From CAILUG01 sp903844415 (GTDB lineage Bacteria > Pseudomonadota > Gammaproteobacteria > Pseudomonadales > Pseudohongiellaceae), in NCBI GenBank assembly GCA_947477655.1, contig CANJTS010000003.1, positions 124,001 through 188,000 on the forward strand: DNA of 64,000 bases. Direction: 5' to 3'. Each line of letters begins with the position of its first letter. Within the stretch, counting starts at the first letter, position 1. A program made the translations under genes and the position numbers. Positions 7,934-16,200 of this stretch are shown in pieces. The notes beneath the pieces were generated by a model. The model was not told where the DNA came from. It made no database searches and worked only from the letters and a program-made list of their open reading frames with translations.

Positions 7934-10537
7934 ATGACAAGAACCAATAAATTGCGTTTAGCAGTTTTAACTGCAATAGCTACGCAAGCGGTCTTGATGA
8001 CACATTCGGTGTCAGCGCAAACGGCCATTGAAGAAGTAGTTGTTACTTCTACCCGCCGCACGACAAACGTACAGGATACTCCTCTGTCAGTTTCTGCCAT
8101 CAGCGCTTCTGCATTACAAATTCAAAATATAGAAAACACCCAAGACTTAACCGCGGTAGTGCCAAATGTGCTTATTTTTGGTGGTGGCCGTGGTGTTACC
8201 CAAGGTTCATTTTTGATGCGTGGTATCCCCAACGTGGGTACCTATGTTGATGGTGTTTGGCAAGTATCCAGCGCGGGTTTGCTGCAGCGTCAGTTTGTAG
8301 AACTGGATCGTGTCGAAGTGCTGCGTGGACCACAGGGAACCTTGGTAGGTCGTGACTCCACCGGTGGCTCCATACAATTTTTCACCAAAACACCCGCTGC
8401 AGAAACTGCAGCAGTAATTAATCTCAGCGCGGGGTCCTTTCATCGTCGCGACATAAATGCTTCCCTCGATGTTCCTATTACCGATACCTTGCGCACCAAA
8501 TGGACACTGGCTTCTTATGACCACGATGGTTATGTTGAGTCTATTACCACCGGCCAAAAACATGGCGAGCTGGAAAACACAGTATTACGGGGCGACATTC
8601 TGTGGGAGCCAATTGACAGTTTCAGTGTGCGTTATATCAGGCAGGAAGATTATCAACTGTCTACTACTGCCGGTGTTCAAACCTTTATTAATCCAAAGGT
8701 AGCCTACGAAAAGGGCTGGCAGGTGGGAATTGCCGAAGCCCATGATATTGCCAGCCTTGCCGCAGGTGGGCGTGGTTTTAATTGCAAATCTACTGTCGCC
8801 GGCTGTCCCGGTGGTTTGCTCAACGAATACCAGACCACAAAAAAACAAAGAAGTCCTGACGAAGTCTGGATTAAGTCAAATACTCTTATAGCCAACTATG
8901 ACATTAACGACACCATCTCGGTTAAATATATCTACGGTGGTACCGAGTTCACCGATTCAATCTGGGCAGATTATGCCGGTTCAGAATTCAATTTCTTCAC
9001 CAATTACGATGTTGGACAAACTGAATATGACAGTCACGAAGTCCAGTTCAATTTCACTTTTGATCGAACCAATGCAGTACTGGGTGCTTTTACCTGGGAT
9101 CAAAATCGTCGTTCACGCGGTGTCGAATGGTCACACTCTGACTGGAAATTCCCTGCTGGTTGGGGTGGTGGTGCAGGCGGTGTAGTGGGTGGGCCGCCGG
9201 TTCCTCCTGGTCTGTTCCAAACCAGAAATTCAGGTCGTCCTCAAACACTTGATTACGCAACTGTACTAGCTTCTGCAGCGTGCAAAGCAACACCCGCTGA
9301 CCGAGGCCAAAATTTTGCGGGCCAGAAACGTTCCGATGGCAGTGTTGTTGGCGCTGCCAATACACTAGCTGGTTGGCCGCAACCCTGTACTGATTTTGCA
9401 GCTTGGGTACCGTTGTTCAGCACAGTGGTGGGTTTCAACAGTACCAATGGTATTGATGGTTCCGACCGCAGCACGCTAGCCGAACAGGATGGCGAGGCAA
9501 TTTTTGGCGAGGTTACTTACGACATCAACGACCGTTGGGATGTCACTGGTGGATTCCGTAATCACAGACAGAATAACCAGAACTTTAATCTTGATATTGC
9601 TGCTGGCAAAGCCGCTAAAACAACTGAGCTGCGTCCCATCACTTGGGATACTGGTTTTTCTAGCATAGAAAGGGCAATTAATGCCGCACCGATTGCAAAA
9701 TCTATAACTGAAGCAAGCTTTAGCAAAACCACCTTTCGTTTCGTGACCAGTTACGATGTGCTGGAAAATGCCATGATGTATCTGAGCTATTCAGAGGGTT
9801 TCAACTCTGGGGGCATTATTGACACTGCAGACTCCTTGGGTCGTGTGGTATCGCAATACGATCCTGAAACCATCGAAAACTGGGAAGTGGGTATGCGTGG
9901 AGACTTTATGGATAGTCGTCTACGTGTAAACGCTACTTATTTCAGGACAGGCTGGATTGATATACAGGCAGCTGCCTCCGTGATTGACCGTGCTACCAAA
10001 ATGCCAGTCACCGAAACGGTGATACAGAATGCGGCGAATGGTGAAGCCAGTGGTTTGGAATTGGAAATCACTTATGTTGCTACCGATAACTTGTTGCTCA
10101 ACGCAAACTTAGGTTGGTTGAAGACTGAATACACCGATATCAAACCAGGTGCACAGATTAAAACTTCTACCGCGTTTGGTGGTGCACCTGACAGCTCTGC
10201 CAACCTGAGTGCCCAATACGATATGGATTTGGGCAATTACGGTAATGTGATATCCCGCTTAGCAGCCAATTACACCGGTTTGTTCTGGCGCTCACCAGTC
10301 CCAAGCTACAGAGAAGATGCTTACGGTGGTAACACTAGAAGTGGTGATATTTGGCGTTGGAATGGTCGTGTTATATATACCCCGGTTGCTGGAAGTTATG
10401 AATTATCTGGTTATGTGAATAACATCACTAATGAGTACTACATAAATTCTGGTTTTATGGACAGTATCTGGCAGTTCGATTTTTCTGGTGTTGATATGCC
10501 AAGAGAGTTTGGTATGAGCTTAAACATGAGGTTCTAA
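7934..10537 (+). CDS. TonB-dependent outer-membrane receptor
   Basis: An 867-aa outer-membrane transporter. The signal peptide ends near VSAQ, followed by a TonB-box-like IEEVVVTSTRR, then the plug domain with FLMRGIPN, DRVEVLRGPQGTL and the STGGSIQFFTK segment. The remainder is a long beta-barrel with the conserved YSEGFNSGG and ENWEVGMRG signatures and a terminal Phe required for barrel insertion. ATG 7934 is chosen because GAGGA lies 7 bases upstream; an in-frame start further up would add 27 residues without a signal peptide. The substrate is not predictable; neighbours suggest an aromatic compound more than a siderophore, but that is weak. Confidence 0.93.
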   Translation: MTRTNKLRLAVLTAIATQAVLMTHSVSAQTAIEEVVVTSTRRTTNVQDTPLSVSAISASALQIQNIENTQDLTAVVPNVLIFGGGRGVTQGSFLMRGIPNVGTYVDGVWQVSSAGLLQRQFVELDRVEVLRGPQGTLVGRDSTGGSIQFFTKTPAAETAAVINLSAGSFHRRDINASLDVPITDTLRTKWTLASYDHDGYVESITTGQKHGELENTVLRGDILWEPIDSFSVRYIRQEDYQLSTTAGVQTFINPKVAYEKGWQVGIAEAHDIASLAAGGRGFNCKSTVAGCPGGLLNEYQTTKKQRSPDEVWIKSNTLIANYDINDTISVKYIYGGTEFTDSIWADYAGSEFNFFTNYDVGQTEYDSHEVQFNFTFDRTNAVLGAFTWDQNRRSRGVEWSHSDWKFPAGWGGGAGGVVGGPPVPPGLFQTRNSGRPQTLDYATVLASAACKATPADRGQNFAGQKRSDGSVVGAANTLAGWPQPCTDFAAWVPLFSTVVGFNSTNGIDGSDRSTLAEQDGEAIFGEVTYDINDRWDVTGGFRNHRQNNQNFNLDIAAGKAAKTTELRPITWDTGFSSIERAINAAPIAKSITEASFSKTTFRFVTSYDVLENAMMYLSYSEGFNSGGIIDTADSLGRVVSQYDPETIENWEVGMRGDFMDSRLRVNATYFRTGWIDIQAAASVIDRATKMPVTETVIQNAANGEASGLELEITYVATDNLLLNANLGWLKTEYTDIKPGAQIKTSTAFGGAPDSSANLSAQYDMDLGNYGNVISRLAANYTGLFWRSPVPSYREDAYGGNTRSGDIWRWNGRVIYTPVAGSYELSGYVNNITNEYYINSGFMDSIWQFDFSGVDMPREFGMSLNMRF

Positions 10538-10563
10538 GCTGCAATTCGCTGGTTATAAAAAAT

Positions 10564-10593
10564 GGGTGGGACCAAAAGTCCCGCCCTTTTTTT
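10564..10593 (+). terminator. rho-independent terminator
   Basis: A 9-bp stem (GGGTGGGAC with GTCCCGCCC, one G-T pair) and a CAAAA loop are followed by seven T. It lies 26 bases after the TonB-dependent receptor stop codon. Confidence 0.92.
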
Positions 10594-10670
10594 GGTCCGA
10601 AAATTTATTATTGATCCCTATGTCCTTTCTGATCTGCATGGCACGATTGATATGAGATAAGAACTAAGGT

Positions 10671-11552
10671 CTAGCTTAACCAGTTGTCCGTGCGTAATAC
10701 CTGCGCAAGTTTCTGCCACAGAGGCAATCGCCAATCGCTGTGACGGAATACCAAACCGATCTCGCGCATCGGCGGTATTTTAAATGGGATATAACGTATA
10801 CCGTCTTGGTCAGGTACCACAGCCATTGCTGGAATAAGTGTTACACCGAGGCCGCTTATTACCATTTGCCGCAATGTTTCTAGACTGCTAGCGCGAAATG
10901 TGGAGTTTTCGCCAGCACCACTGAGCTGACACACCGACAATGCTTGCTCGCGCAGGCAATGACCTTCATCCAATAACATCAGGTTCTGGCCTTCCAGTTC
11001 TTCAATGGTGATCTGTTTGCGACGCGCCAATATATGAGCTGCAGGCACAGCCAGTAGAAATTCTTCCTTGCAAACCGGAATAACATCAAACTTATCTTTG
11101 CTTATCGGCATTGCGAGCAACACTGCATCTAGCTCTCCTTGCTGCAGTTGTTGTAACAGCAGTTGGGTTTTTTCTTCCACCAGAAAAACGCGCAAATCAG
11201 GCAATTTCTTTTTTACTTTTGGCAAAACTATCGGCAGAAAATATGGTGCCAGCGTTGGGAAAGCGCCCAGACGAATATCACCTGCCAAGGGGTTGAACTG
11301 ACTGCGTGCCAGTTTCTTGAGACCTTCTGCTTCATTCAACAAACGGCGTGCTCGAACTGCCATCTCCTCACCTACCGGCGTTAGCCAGACTCGTCTGTTA
11401 TCGCGTTCTACCAGATTGACACCAAGATAGTGTTCCAGTTTTTTTAATTGTGCACTTAGTGTGGGTTGAGTGACATGACAGGCTGCCGCTGCCCTGCCGA
11501 AATGTTTGTGCTCTGCTATTGCAACGAAATATTCCCAGTCTCTCAAGTTCAT
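10671..11552 (-). CDS. oxyR: hydrogen-peroxide sensor OxyR, LysR family
   Basis: A 293-aa LysR-type transcription factor that senses H2O2 by forming an intramolecular disulphide. The N-terminal helix-turn-helix covers residues about 1-60 (AAAACHVTQPTLSAQLKKLE). In the ligand domain, GHCLREQALSVC places cysteines at 199 and 208, the same positions as the redox pair in E. coli OxyR, so this is OxyR rather than a generic LysR. ATG 11552 has GGAG 6 bases upstream; a longer in-frame version would run through the operator. It is divergent from ahpC-ahpD, the classic target arrangement. Confidence 0.95.
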   Translation of the reverse strand: MNLRDWEYFVAIAEHKHFGRAAAACHVTQPTLSAQLKKLEHYLGVNLVERDNRRVWLTPVGEEMAVRARRLLNEAEGLKKLARSQFNPLAGDIRLGAFPTLAPYFLPIVLPKVKKKLPDLRVFLVEEKTQLLLQQLQQGELDAVLLAMPISKDKFDVIPVCKEEFLLAVPAAHILARRKQITIEELEGQNLMLLDEGHCLREQALSVCQLSGAGENSTFRASSLETLRQMVISGLGVTLIPAMAVVPDQDGIRYIPFKIPPMREIGLVFRHSDWRLPLWQKLAQVLRTDNWLS

Positions 11553-11561
11553 ATGTTCTCC

Positions 11562-11598
11562 ATAGATATTGTCTATTGCTACGATGATTATTCTGCAT
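11562..11598. promoter_or_regulatory. OxyR binding site (tetrad motif)
   Basis: Four tetranucleotides spaced by exactly seven bases match the known OxyR consensus ATAG-N7-CTAT-N7-ATAG-N7-CTAT: ATAG at 11562, CTAT at 11573, ATGA at 11584 and GCAT at 11595. The first two are perfect, the last two match at half or more of their positions. It lies between oxyR and ahpC, right above the oxyR ribosome site, a position that would allow both autorepression and ahpC activation. Confidence 0.8.
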
Positions 11599-11684
11599 TT
11601 CACATGATGTATGTCAATAAACATACTGCACGGCGTTCCCACATGGGAAAGAAACAGTCTAAAAATTATTTAAGGAGCATTGCA

Positions 11685-12221
11685 ATGTTAAGCGTAGGTC
11701 AAAAATTTCCATCGTTCCAACTGAAGGCCACTGTCGACCTCGAACTGGCCAACGCCTTTACCGATATCAACAACAACACCTATGCAGATAAGTGGATTGT
11801 GCTGTTTTCCTGGCCGAAAGACTTTACCTTTGTATGTCCTACTGAGATTGCCGAGTTTAGCAAAATGAATAGCGAATTCTTGGATCGTAATACACAGGTG
11901 CTGGGCATGAGTGTGGATTCAGAATTCGTACATCTAGCGTGGCGCCAACATAATGAAAAGCTGCGTAACCTAAAGTTTCCAATGCTAGCTGACATAAAGC
12001 GCGAACTGTCAGGCGCACTCGGCATCTTGGACCCGCAGGAAGGAGTTGCCCAGCGCGCCACTTTCATTATCGACCCCACAGGTGTGATTCGTTTCGTGAT
12101 GGTTACTGACATGTCAGTTGGTCGTAATGTGAAAGAAGTACTGCGTGTTCTCGATGCCCTGCAGAGTGATGAACTGTGTCCATGTAATTGGCAACCAGGC
12201 GATGCAACTATCAAGTTATAG
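11685..12221 (+). CDS. ahpC: peroxiredoxin AhpC (AhpD-dependent type)
   Basis: A 178-aa two-cysteine peroxiredoxin reducing H2O2, alkyl hydroperoxides and possibly peroxynitrite. The peroxidatic Cys is C51 in FTFVCPTE. The C-terminus has two Cys, C165 and C167, in DELCPCNW, matching the three-cysteine layout of mycobacterial AhpC, which is reduced by AhpD instead of AhpF. No ahpF is present and ahpD follows directly, in agreement. ATG 11685 has AAGGAG 7 bases upstream; an upstream in-frame extension overlaps oxyR and is not credible. Regulation by OxyR is expected from the site upstream. Confidence 0.95.
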   Translation: MLSVGQKFPSFQLKATVDLELANAFTDINNNTYADKWIVLFSWPKDFTFVCPTEIAEFSKMNSEFLDRNTQVLGMSVDSEFVHLAWRQHNEKLRNLKFPMLADIKRELSGALGILDPQEGVAQRATFIIDPTGVIRFVMVTDMSVGRNVKEVLRVLDALQSDELCPCNWQPGDATIKL

Positions 12222-12250
12222 ATGGACCCTTAATTAATGTGAGGAGATTT

Positions 12251-12781
12251 ATGTCAGTAGAACAATTACGCAATACCCTGCCGAGTTTCGCGCAAGATAT
12301 CAAGATCAACCTTGGTAATGTGCTCAACAGCGAAGACTCACCGCTTGACCAGCTTGTGCGCTACCGCATTGGGCTGGCAAGTGCCTATGCCACTCGCAAT
12401 GTTTCAATCGCGCAGGCGATTGAGCAATCAGGGCGTGAACTGGGCTTGATAGATGCGGATGTACACGCGGCCAAATTGGCGGCCACGCTGATGGCGATGA
12501 ACAATGTTTACTACCGTTTTTTGCATCTGGCGCACGAACCTGAATTGCAGAAGCTGCCGGCACGACTTCGTATGCAGGGTCTGGTGACACCAGGCATCAG
12601 TAAACTAGATTTCGAGCTGATGTCACTTGCAGTGTCTGCTATAAACGGTTGTGGTATGTGTATTGAAGCCCACAACAGGGAAGTATTGAAACACGATGTT
12701 GGTGTGTCAGGCTTGCAGGAAGTTGCTCGTATTGCCGCCGTGGTTCATGGAGCAGCGCAGGGATTAGCATTGGTCGCGTGA
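12251..12781 (+). CDS. ahpD: alkylhydroperoxidase AhpD
   Basis: A 176-aa AhpD/CMD-family protein that passes electrons to AhpC, and has weak peroxidase activity itself. The catalytic relay is complete: E122, C134, C137 and H141 (NGCGMCIEAHN), each at a constant offset of four from the mycobacterial E118, C130, C133 and H137. It begins 29 bases after ahpC with a GAGGAG ribosome site, so it is in the same operon. In mycobacteria AhpD is recharged by dihydrolipoamide through SucB and Lpd; that may apply here but is inferred. Confidence 0.95.
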   Translation: MSVEQLRNTLPSFAQDIKINLGNVLNSEDSPLDQLVRYRIGLASAYATRNVSIAQAIEQSGRELGLIDADVHAAKLAATLMAMNNVYYRFLHLAHEPELQKLPARLRMQGLVTPGISKLDFELMSLAVSAINGCGMCIEAHNREVLKHDVGVSGLQEVARIAAVVHGAAQGLALVA

Positions 12782-12796
12782 GAGCAGGGCAGAGAT

Positions 12797-12854
12797 CAGC
12801 ACAGAACAGAGGTCAGCACAGAACAGAGGTCAGCACAGAACAGAGGTCAGCACC
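12797..12854. repeat. 17-bp tandem repeat, about 3.4 copies
   Basis: Three exact copies of a 17-base unit (CAGCACAGAACAGAGGT) and the first six bases of a fourth start 16 bases after the ahpD stop. A shorter related piece (GCAGAGATCAGC) precedes them. Noncoding and between convergent genes; looks like replication slippage. Confidence 0.92.
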
Positions 12855-12910
12855 AAAATAGTGTATTACTACCTTAGTAGGCACAGGCTATAAAAAAATA
12901 AATATAGCTA

Positions 12911-12952
12911 AAAAAAGGGTGGAACCGCACATCCCCACCCTTTTATATTTTC
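12911..12952. terminator. bidirectional rho-independent terminator
   Basis: A GGGTGG/CCACCC stem (12917-12922 and 12935-12940) is flanked by six A on the left and TTTTATATTTT on the right. It lies between the convergent ahpD and MetE-like genes and could stop transcripts from both sides. Confidence 0.8.
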
Positions 12953-13011
12953 GTTTGTTAATGAAGGGCAGAACAAGTCTTTCCCTTCTAACAAATTTCT
13001 GGCGATGCCTT

Positions 13012-14052
13012 TTAGTTAAAACCAAGCTCGCGATTGACGATTGCTGCGCCTTGGGCCAAGGCATGTAATTTGGCCCGGGCAGAAGCTCGTGGCAGATATT
13101 TTAAACCACAATCGGGCGCTGCAATTAAACGGTCAGGGCTTATGTATTTCAGAGCGTTGCGAATACGCTGTGCCACTATGGCGGCCGTCTCTGGAGTTTC
13201 GTCGCCCAGATTGATCACTCCTACCATGATTGTTTTGGTTGCGAGTGCATCCAGGGCGGCTTTAAGGTTGAGGGAAGCAGGTTGGGCGGCTTCGATAGAA
13301 ACTTGCTTTACCTTGATTTGTTCTACCAAGGGCAGGCAGGCATAGCCATCTGCGTTTTTGTCACTCACCATTGCGGCGTAACCAAAACATACATGTAAAG
13401 CAGTTTCACCGATAACACCTTCGAGTGCTCTGTTGACGGCGCGTACCCCATATTGTGCGGCTTCATCCTGTTTGGCCTGTAGGTAGGGTTCGTCGAGTTG
13501 CACGATATCGGCACCGGCGGCAAACAAGGCGCGCATTTCTGTGTTTACACAATCAGCATAAGCCATTGCCAGTTCTTCGCCGTTTTTATAATAATCACTG
13601 ACTGCCAATTGCGCCAAGGTAAATGGACCTGGGATCGTGATCTTGATAGTGCGGTTGGTGTTAGCGCGCAAAAACTTTACGTCTTCAACATGTACCGGTC
13701 GAGTCAGTTTAAGCGGGCCCGAAATAAGTGGCACTTTGTTAGGTTTGCCGGCACGGCCTAGCAGAATTTCATGTTTTTCACGGTTTACACCGTCTGGCGC
13801 ATTAGCCATTGGGGCAGAATAACTTTCACGTCGTACTTCACCGTCGGTAACTATATCGATGCCTGCTTCTTCTTGGTCGCGTAGTACGCTCAGTACCGCA
13901 TCGTCCATTGCTTCCTGCAGCATTTCTGGTGCAATTCTCCACATTTCGTTGGAAATAATGCGGGCAGGTAAGCGGGTTTTTAGCGCATGACGATCGATGA
14001 GCCATTCTGGTTGTGCATAACTTCCGACAAGGGCGGTTCTTATTTTTGACAT
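13012..14052 (-). CDS. MetE C-terminal-domain-like methyltransferase
   Basis: A 346-aa stand-alone protein resembling the catalytic C-terminal half of cobalamin-independent methionine synthase (UROD/MetE-like barrel). It starts with a conserved VGSYAQPEWL, has the DIVTDGEVRR segment and the IVQLDEPYL motif, and carries likely zinc ligands in LHVCFGY and APDCGLKYL. Full MetE is about 750 aa with an N-terminal duplicate barrel that binds folate polyglutamate, absent here. It may transfer methyl groups from a different donor, or be a demethylase for a small methylated compound. GAAGG precedes ATG by 4 bases. It stands alone, followed by a terminator. Confidence 0.8.
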   Translation of the reverse strand: MSKIRTALVGSYAQPEWLIDRHALKTRLPARIISNEMWRIAPEMLQEAMDDAVLSVLRDQEEAGIDIVTDGEVRRESYSAPMANAPDGVNREKHEILLGRAGKPNKVPLISGPLKLTRPVHVEDVKFLRANTNRTIKITIPGPFTLAQLAVSDYYKNGEELAMAYADCVNTEMRALFAAGADIVQLDEPYLQAKQDEAAQYGVRAVNRALEGVIGETALHVCFGYAAMVSDKNADGYACLPLVEQIKVKQVSIEAAQPASLNLKAALDALATKTIMVGVINLGDETPETAAIVAQRIRNALKYISPDRLIAAPDCGLKYLPRASARAKLHALAQGAAIVNRELGFN

Positions 14053-14175
14053 GGGACCTTCTTCCGGTTGGTGTTAAAAGGGGATGGATTATACATAGGT
14101 TAAAAAATTGCAGAAGTATGAGCAAGCTTGCAAGCGCAAACCTGCTTGAGTGTGCATCGAAAAAATTGGCAGGTA

Positions 14176-15948
14176 CTATTCTGCTTTAGCAGGGGCGACA
14201 CAAGCTGCTTTTTTCACTGCTACTTCACCAAACGGCAATGCCACGTCCAGGCAGCCATCTTCGTTTACCTGCAGACCTTTGCCGGTGGTGGAGTCGGTGA
14301 CTTGATGTCCAGTTTGCATAACACGCGCTAGTTCGATGGTGAGGGGCGTGGCGGCACGTGGGTCCATATCTGCAGCAGAGCAGGTGAAACCGCGCAGTGT
14401 ACATTCGGAGGTGGTGTGTTTGATGCCGCGTTCTTGCATCATTTGCTCCATCAAAGCCACTGCAGCATCATTGAATACAATGGCGTTGTTGGGGCGGAAA
14501 GTACCTACTCCAATTGCGTAATCGATGGGCATGAGCGGTTCGATGCTGGCACCGAACGCCCCGTCGTTTTTCTTACCAAGGTCGTAAGCACCGAGGTCTG
14601 CGCCTTGCTCGACCAGATATTGAATAATGTTCACGTCGCCGAGATTACCGGCCACCATCAAGGGTGAAATACCATAGTTGTCTTGCCAGTTCACATCACC
14701 ACCCATGCCCACCAACAGTTTGATTACTGCCAGGCGTTCTTCATAAGGTCTTTGTTTGTGAAAGCCATGGATGAAACCGGTGCCCGCTGCTGCTCCCAGA
14801 GCAGTTTCATTGTCGCTGGATTTGATGAGTGGATCAGCTCCATATTCTATTAACAGATTAACCAGTTCGAGATCGGCTGAAAATGCTGCCCGCATCAAAG
14901 GAGTGGCGAATACGATACGAGGCGAGCCACCACGCATGCGCGCTTGCGGTGTGTCATTAATCAAAAGATTGGGATCAGCACCGGCATCCAGCAGTTTTTT
15001 CACTAGTGGCAAGGGATCTTCAGTGATAGTCCACGGAAAGTTGGGAGCGGTTTCCATGTTGCGGCGATCCACAGCCCAGAATAAGGGGGTGAAATTGCGC
15101 GCATCGGCTAGATTCACGGGAGCGCCACTGTCGATCAAGTAGCTTGCAATCGCGTAATAACCATTGAAGATGGCTAGGCTCATGGCGTCTTTTCCATCGC
15201 CGGCCACTTTATCCATGCTTGCGCCACCTTCCACCAAGGCTTGCGCCGTTTCTAGATGGCCTTCACGCGCGGCAAACATCAGTGCTGTCATTTCGCCGCT
15301 TGCGTGATAAACCGGACCGACTTCATCAGCCAGTCGGTCACGTGGTGCTGACCCTTCAAAACCACGGGCAGTATCGATGGGCATAAACTTACTTTGCATA
15401 TCAGGATTGGCACCAGCGTCGAGCAACATACGGGTAGCTTCGATATGACCTTCGGTGGCAGCCCACATCAGGGCAGTGGTACCGCTAAACGATTCTATTG
15501 CATTGACATCAACACCTTGCTCAAGAAGGACTTGTATAGGCTCAGGTATCCCAGTGCGGGCAGCCATCATCAAGGCGGTATCGCCACTGCTTGAAATAGG
15601 CAGGCTCGGATCAGCACCTGCAGTAATCAACAGGCGTAGCATGGCAGAATTGCCATTAATTGAAGCCAGTTGTAAGGGGCTGGCACCGGTGCGATTAGCA
15701 AGCGCTGGATTTGCCCCCGCGTTAATCAACAATTGTGCGGTGTCTAGATCATCCCATTGCGCCGCCCAGAGCAGAGCAGTGGCACCATCGTTTTGGGGTT
15801 CGTTAACATCAACACCGCTGGTTAACAAGAGTTGCACTGCTGCTGTGTCCTGCTGTTGGGCCGCGTCGGCAATATCACTGGCATAAAGTGAACTGGAGAA
15901 TATTGGCAACATTATCAGGCTTAAAATTTGTGAAAATCTAGCGTACAT
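14176..15948 (-). CDS. exported ankyrin-repeat protein (ANK1)
   Basis: A 590-aa protein with a signal peptide ending near LYAS and about ten ankyrin repeats, with typical cores such as GATALLWAAQWDDLDTAQLLINAGAN. Two stretches break the repeat pattern: one around MPIDTARGFEGSAPRD and one from NMETAPNFPWTITEDP through ARMRGGSPRIVFA. The C-terminus holds a non-ankyrin tail with a Cys pair (TSECTLRGFTCSAADMDP). It is closely similar along its length to the protein at 20675-22366. It is divergent from a DUF1592 cytochrome gene with a 252-base shared promoter region. Likely a periplasmic binding or chaperone partner for that haem protein, by analogy with AnkB beside KatB in Pseudomonas. Confidence 0.85.
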   Translation of the reverse strand: MYARFSQILSLIMLPIFSSSLYASDIADAAQQQDTAAVQLLLTSGVDVNEPQNDGATALLWAAQWDDLDTAQLLINAGANPALANRTGASPLQLASINGNSAMLRLLITAGADPSLPISSSGDTALMMAARTGIPEPIQVLLEQGVDVNAIESFSGTTALMWAATEGHIEATRMLLDAGANPDMQSKFMPIDTARGFEGSAPRDRLADEVGPVYHASGEMTALMFAAREGHLETAQALVEGGASMDKVAGDGKDAMSLAIFNGYYAIASYLIDSGAPVNLADARNFTPLFWAVDRRNMETAPNFPWTITEDPLPLVKKLLDAGADPNLLINDTPQARMRGGSPRIVFATPLMRAAFSADLELVNLLIEYGADPLIKSSDNETALGAAAGTGFIHGFHKQRPYEERLAVIKLLVGMGGDVNWQDNYGISPLMVAGNLGDVNIIQYLVEQGADLGAYDLGKKNDGAFGASIEPLMPIDYAIGVGTFRPNNAIVFNDAAVALMEQMMQERGIKHTTSECTLRGFTCSAADMDPRAATPLTIELARVMQTGHQVTDSTTGKGLQVNEDGCLDVALPFGEVAVKKAACVAPAKAE

Positions 15949-16200
15949 TTATTTCTCCGAGCTATTAAGTATTTTAAAAATAAATCTTAGACTTGCTTAC
16001 ACATTTACTGCTTATTTCAAAGGATTAAATCATTGGCCTTTGGTTGACCCATCCAGTGGCAAGCGGTACGATCAGCTGTAACCATTCAGTTTATAAGATA
16101 CGATTATTCATACCAGAAGTCATCCGCATTTTTTGCAAGCTCAAAAGCTTAGATTAATAGTTAGATGAACATTTGGATGAAACCAAAGGGGAAGTTCAAC

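Noticed and set aside
12797..12854. Possible CRISPR array
   Set aside because: Units of 17 bases are contiguous with no spacers, so it is a plain tandem repeat; the other tandem repeats fail for the same reason.
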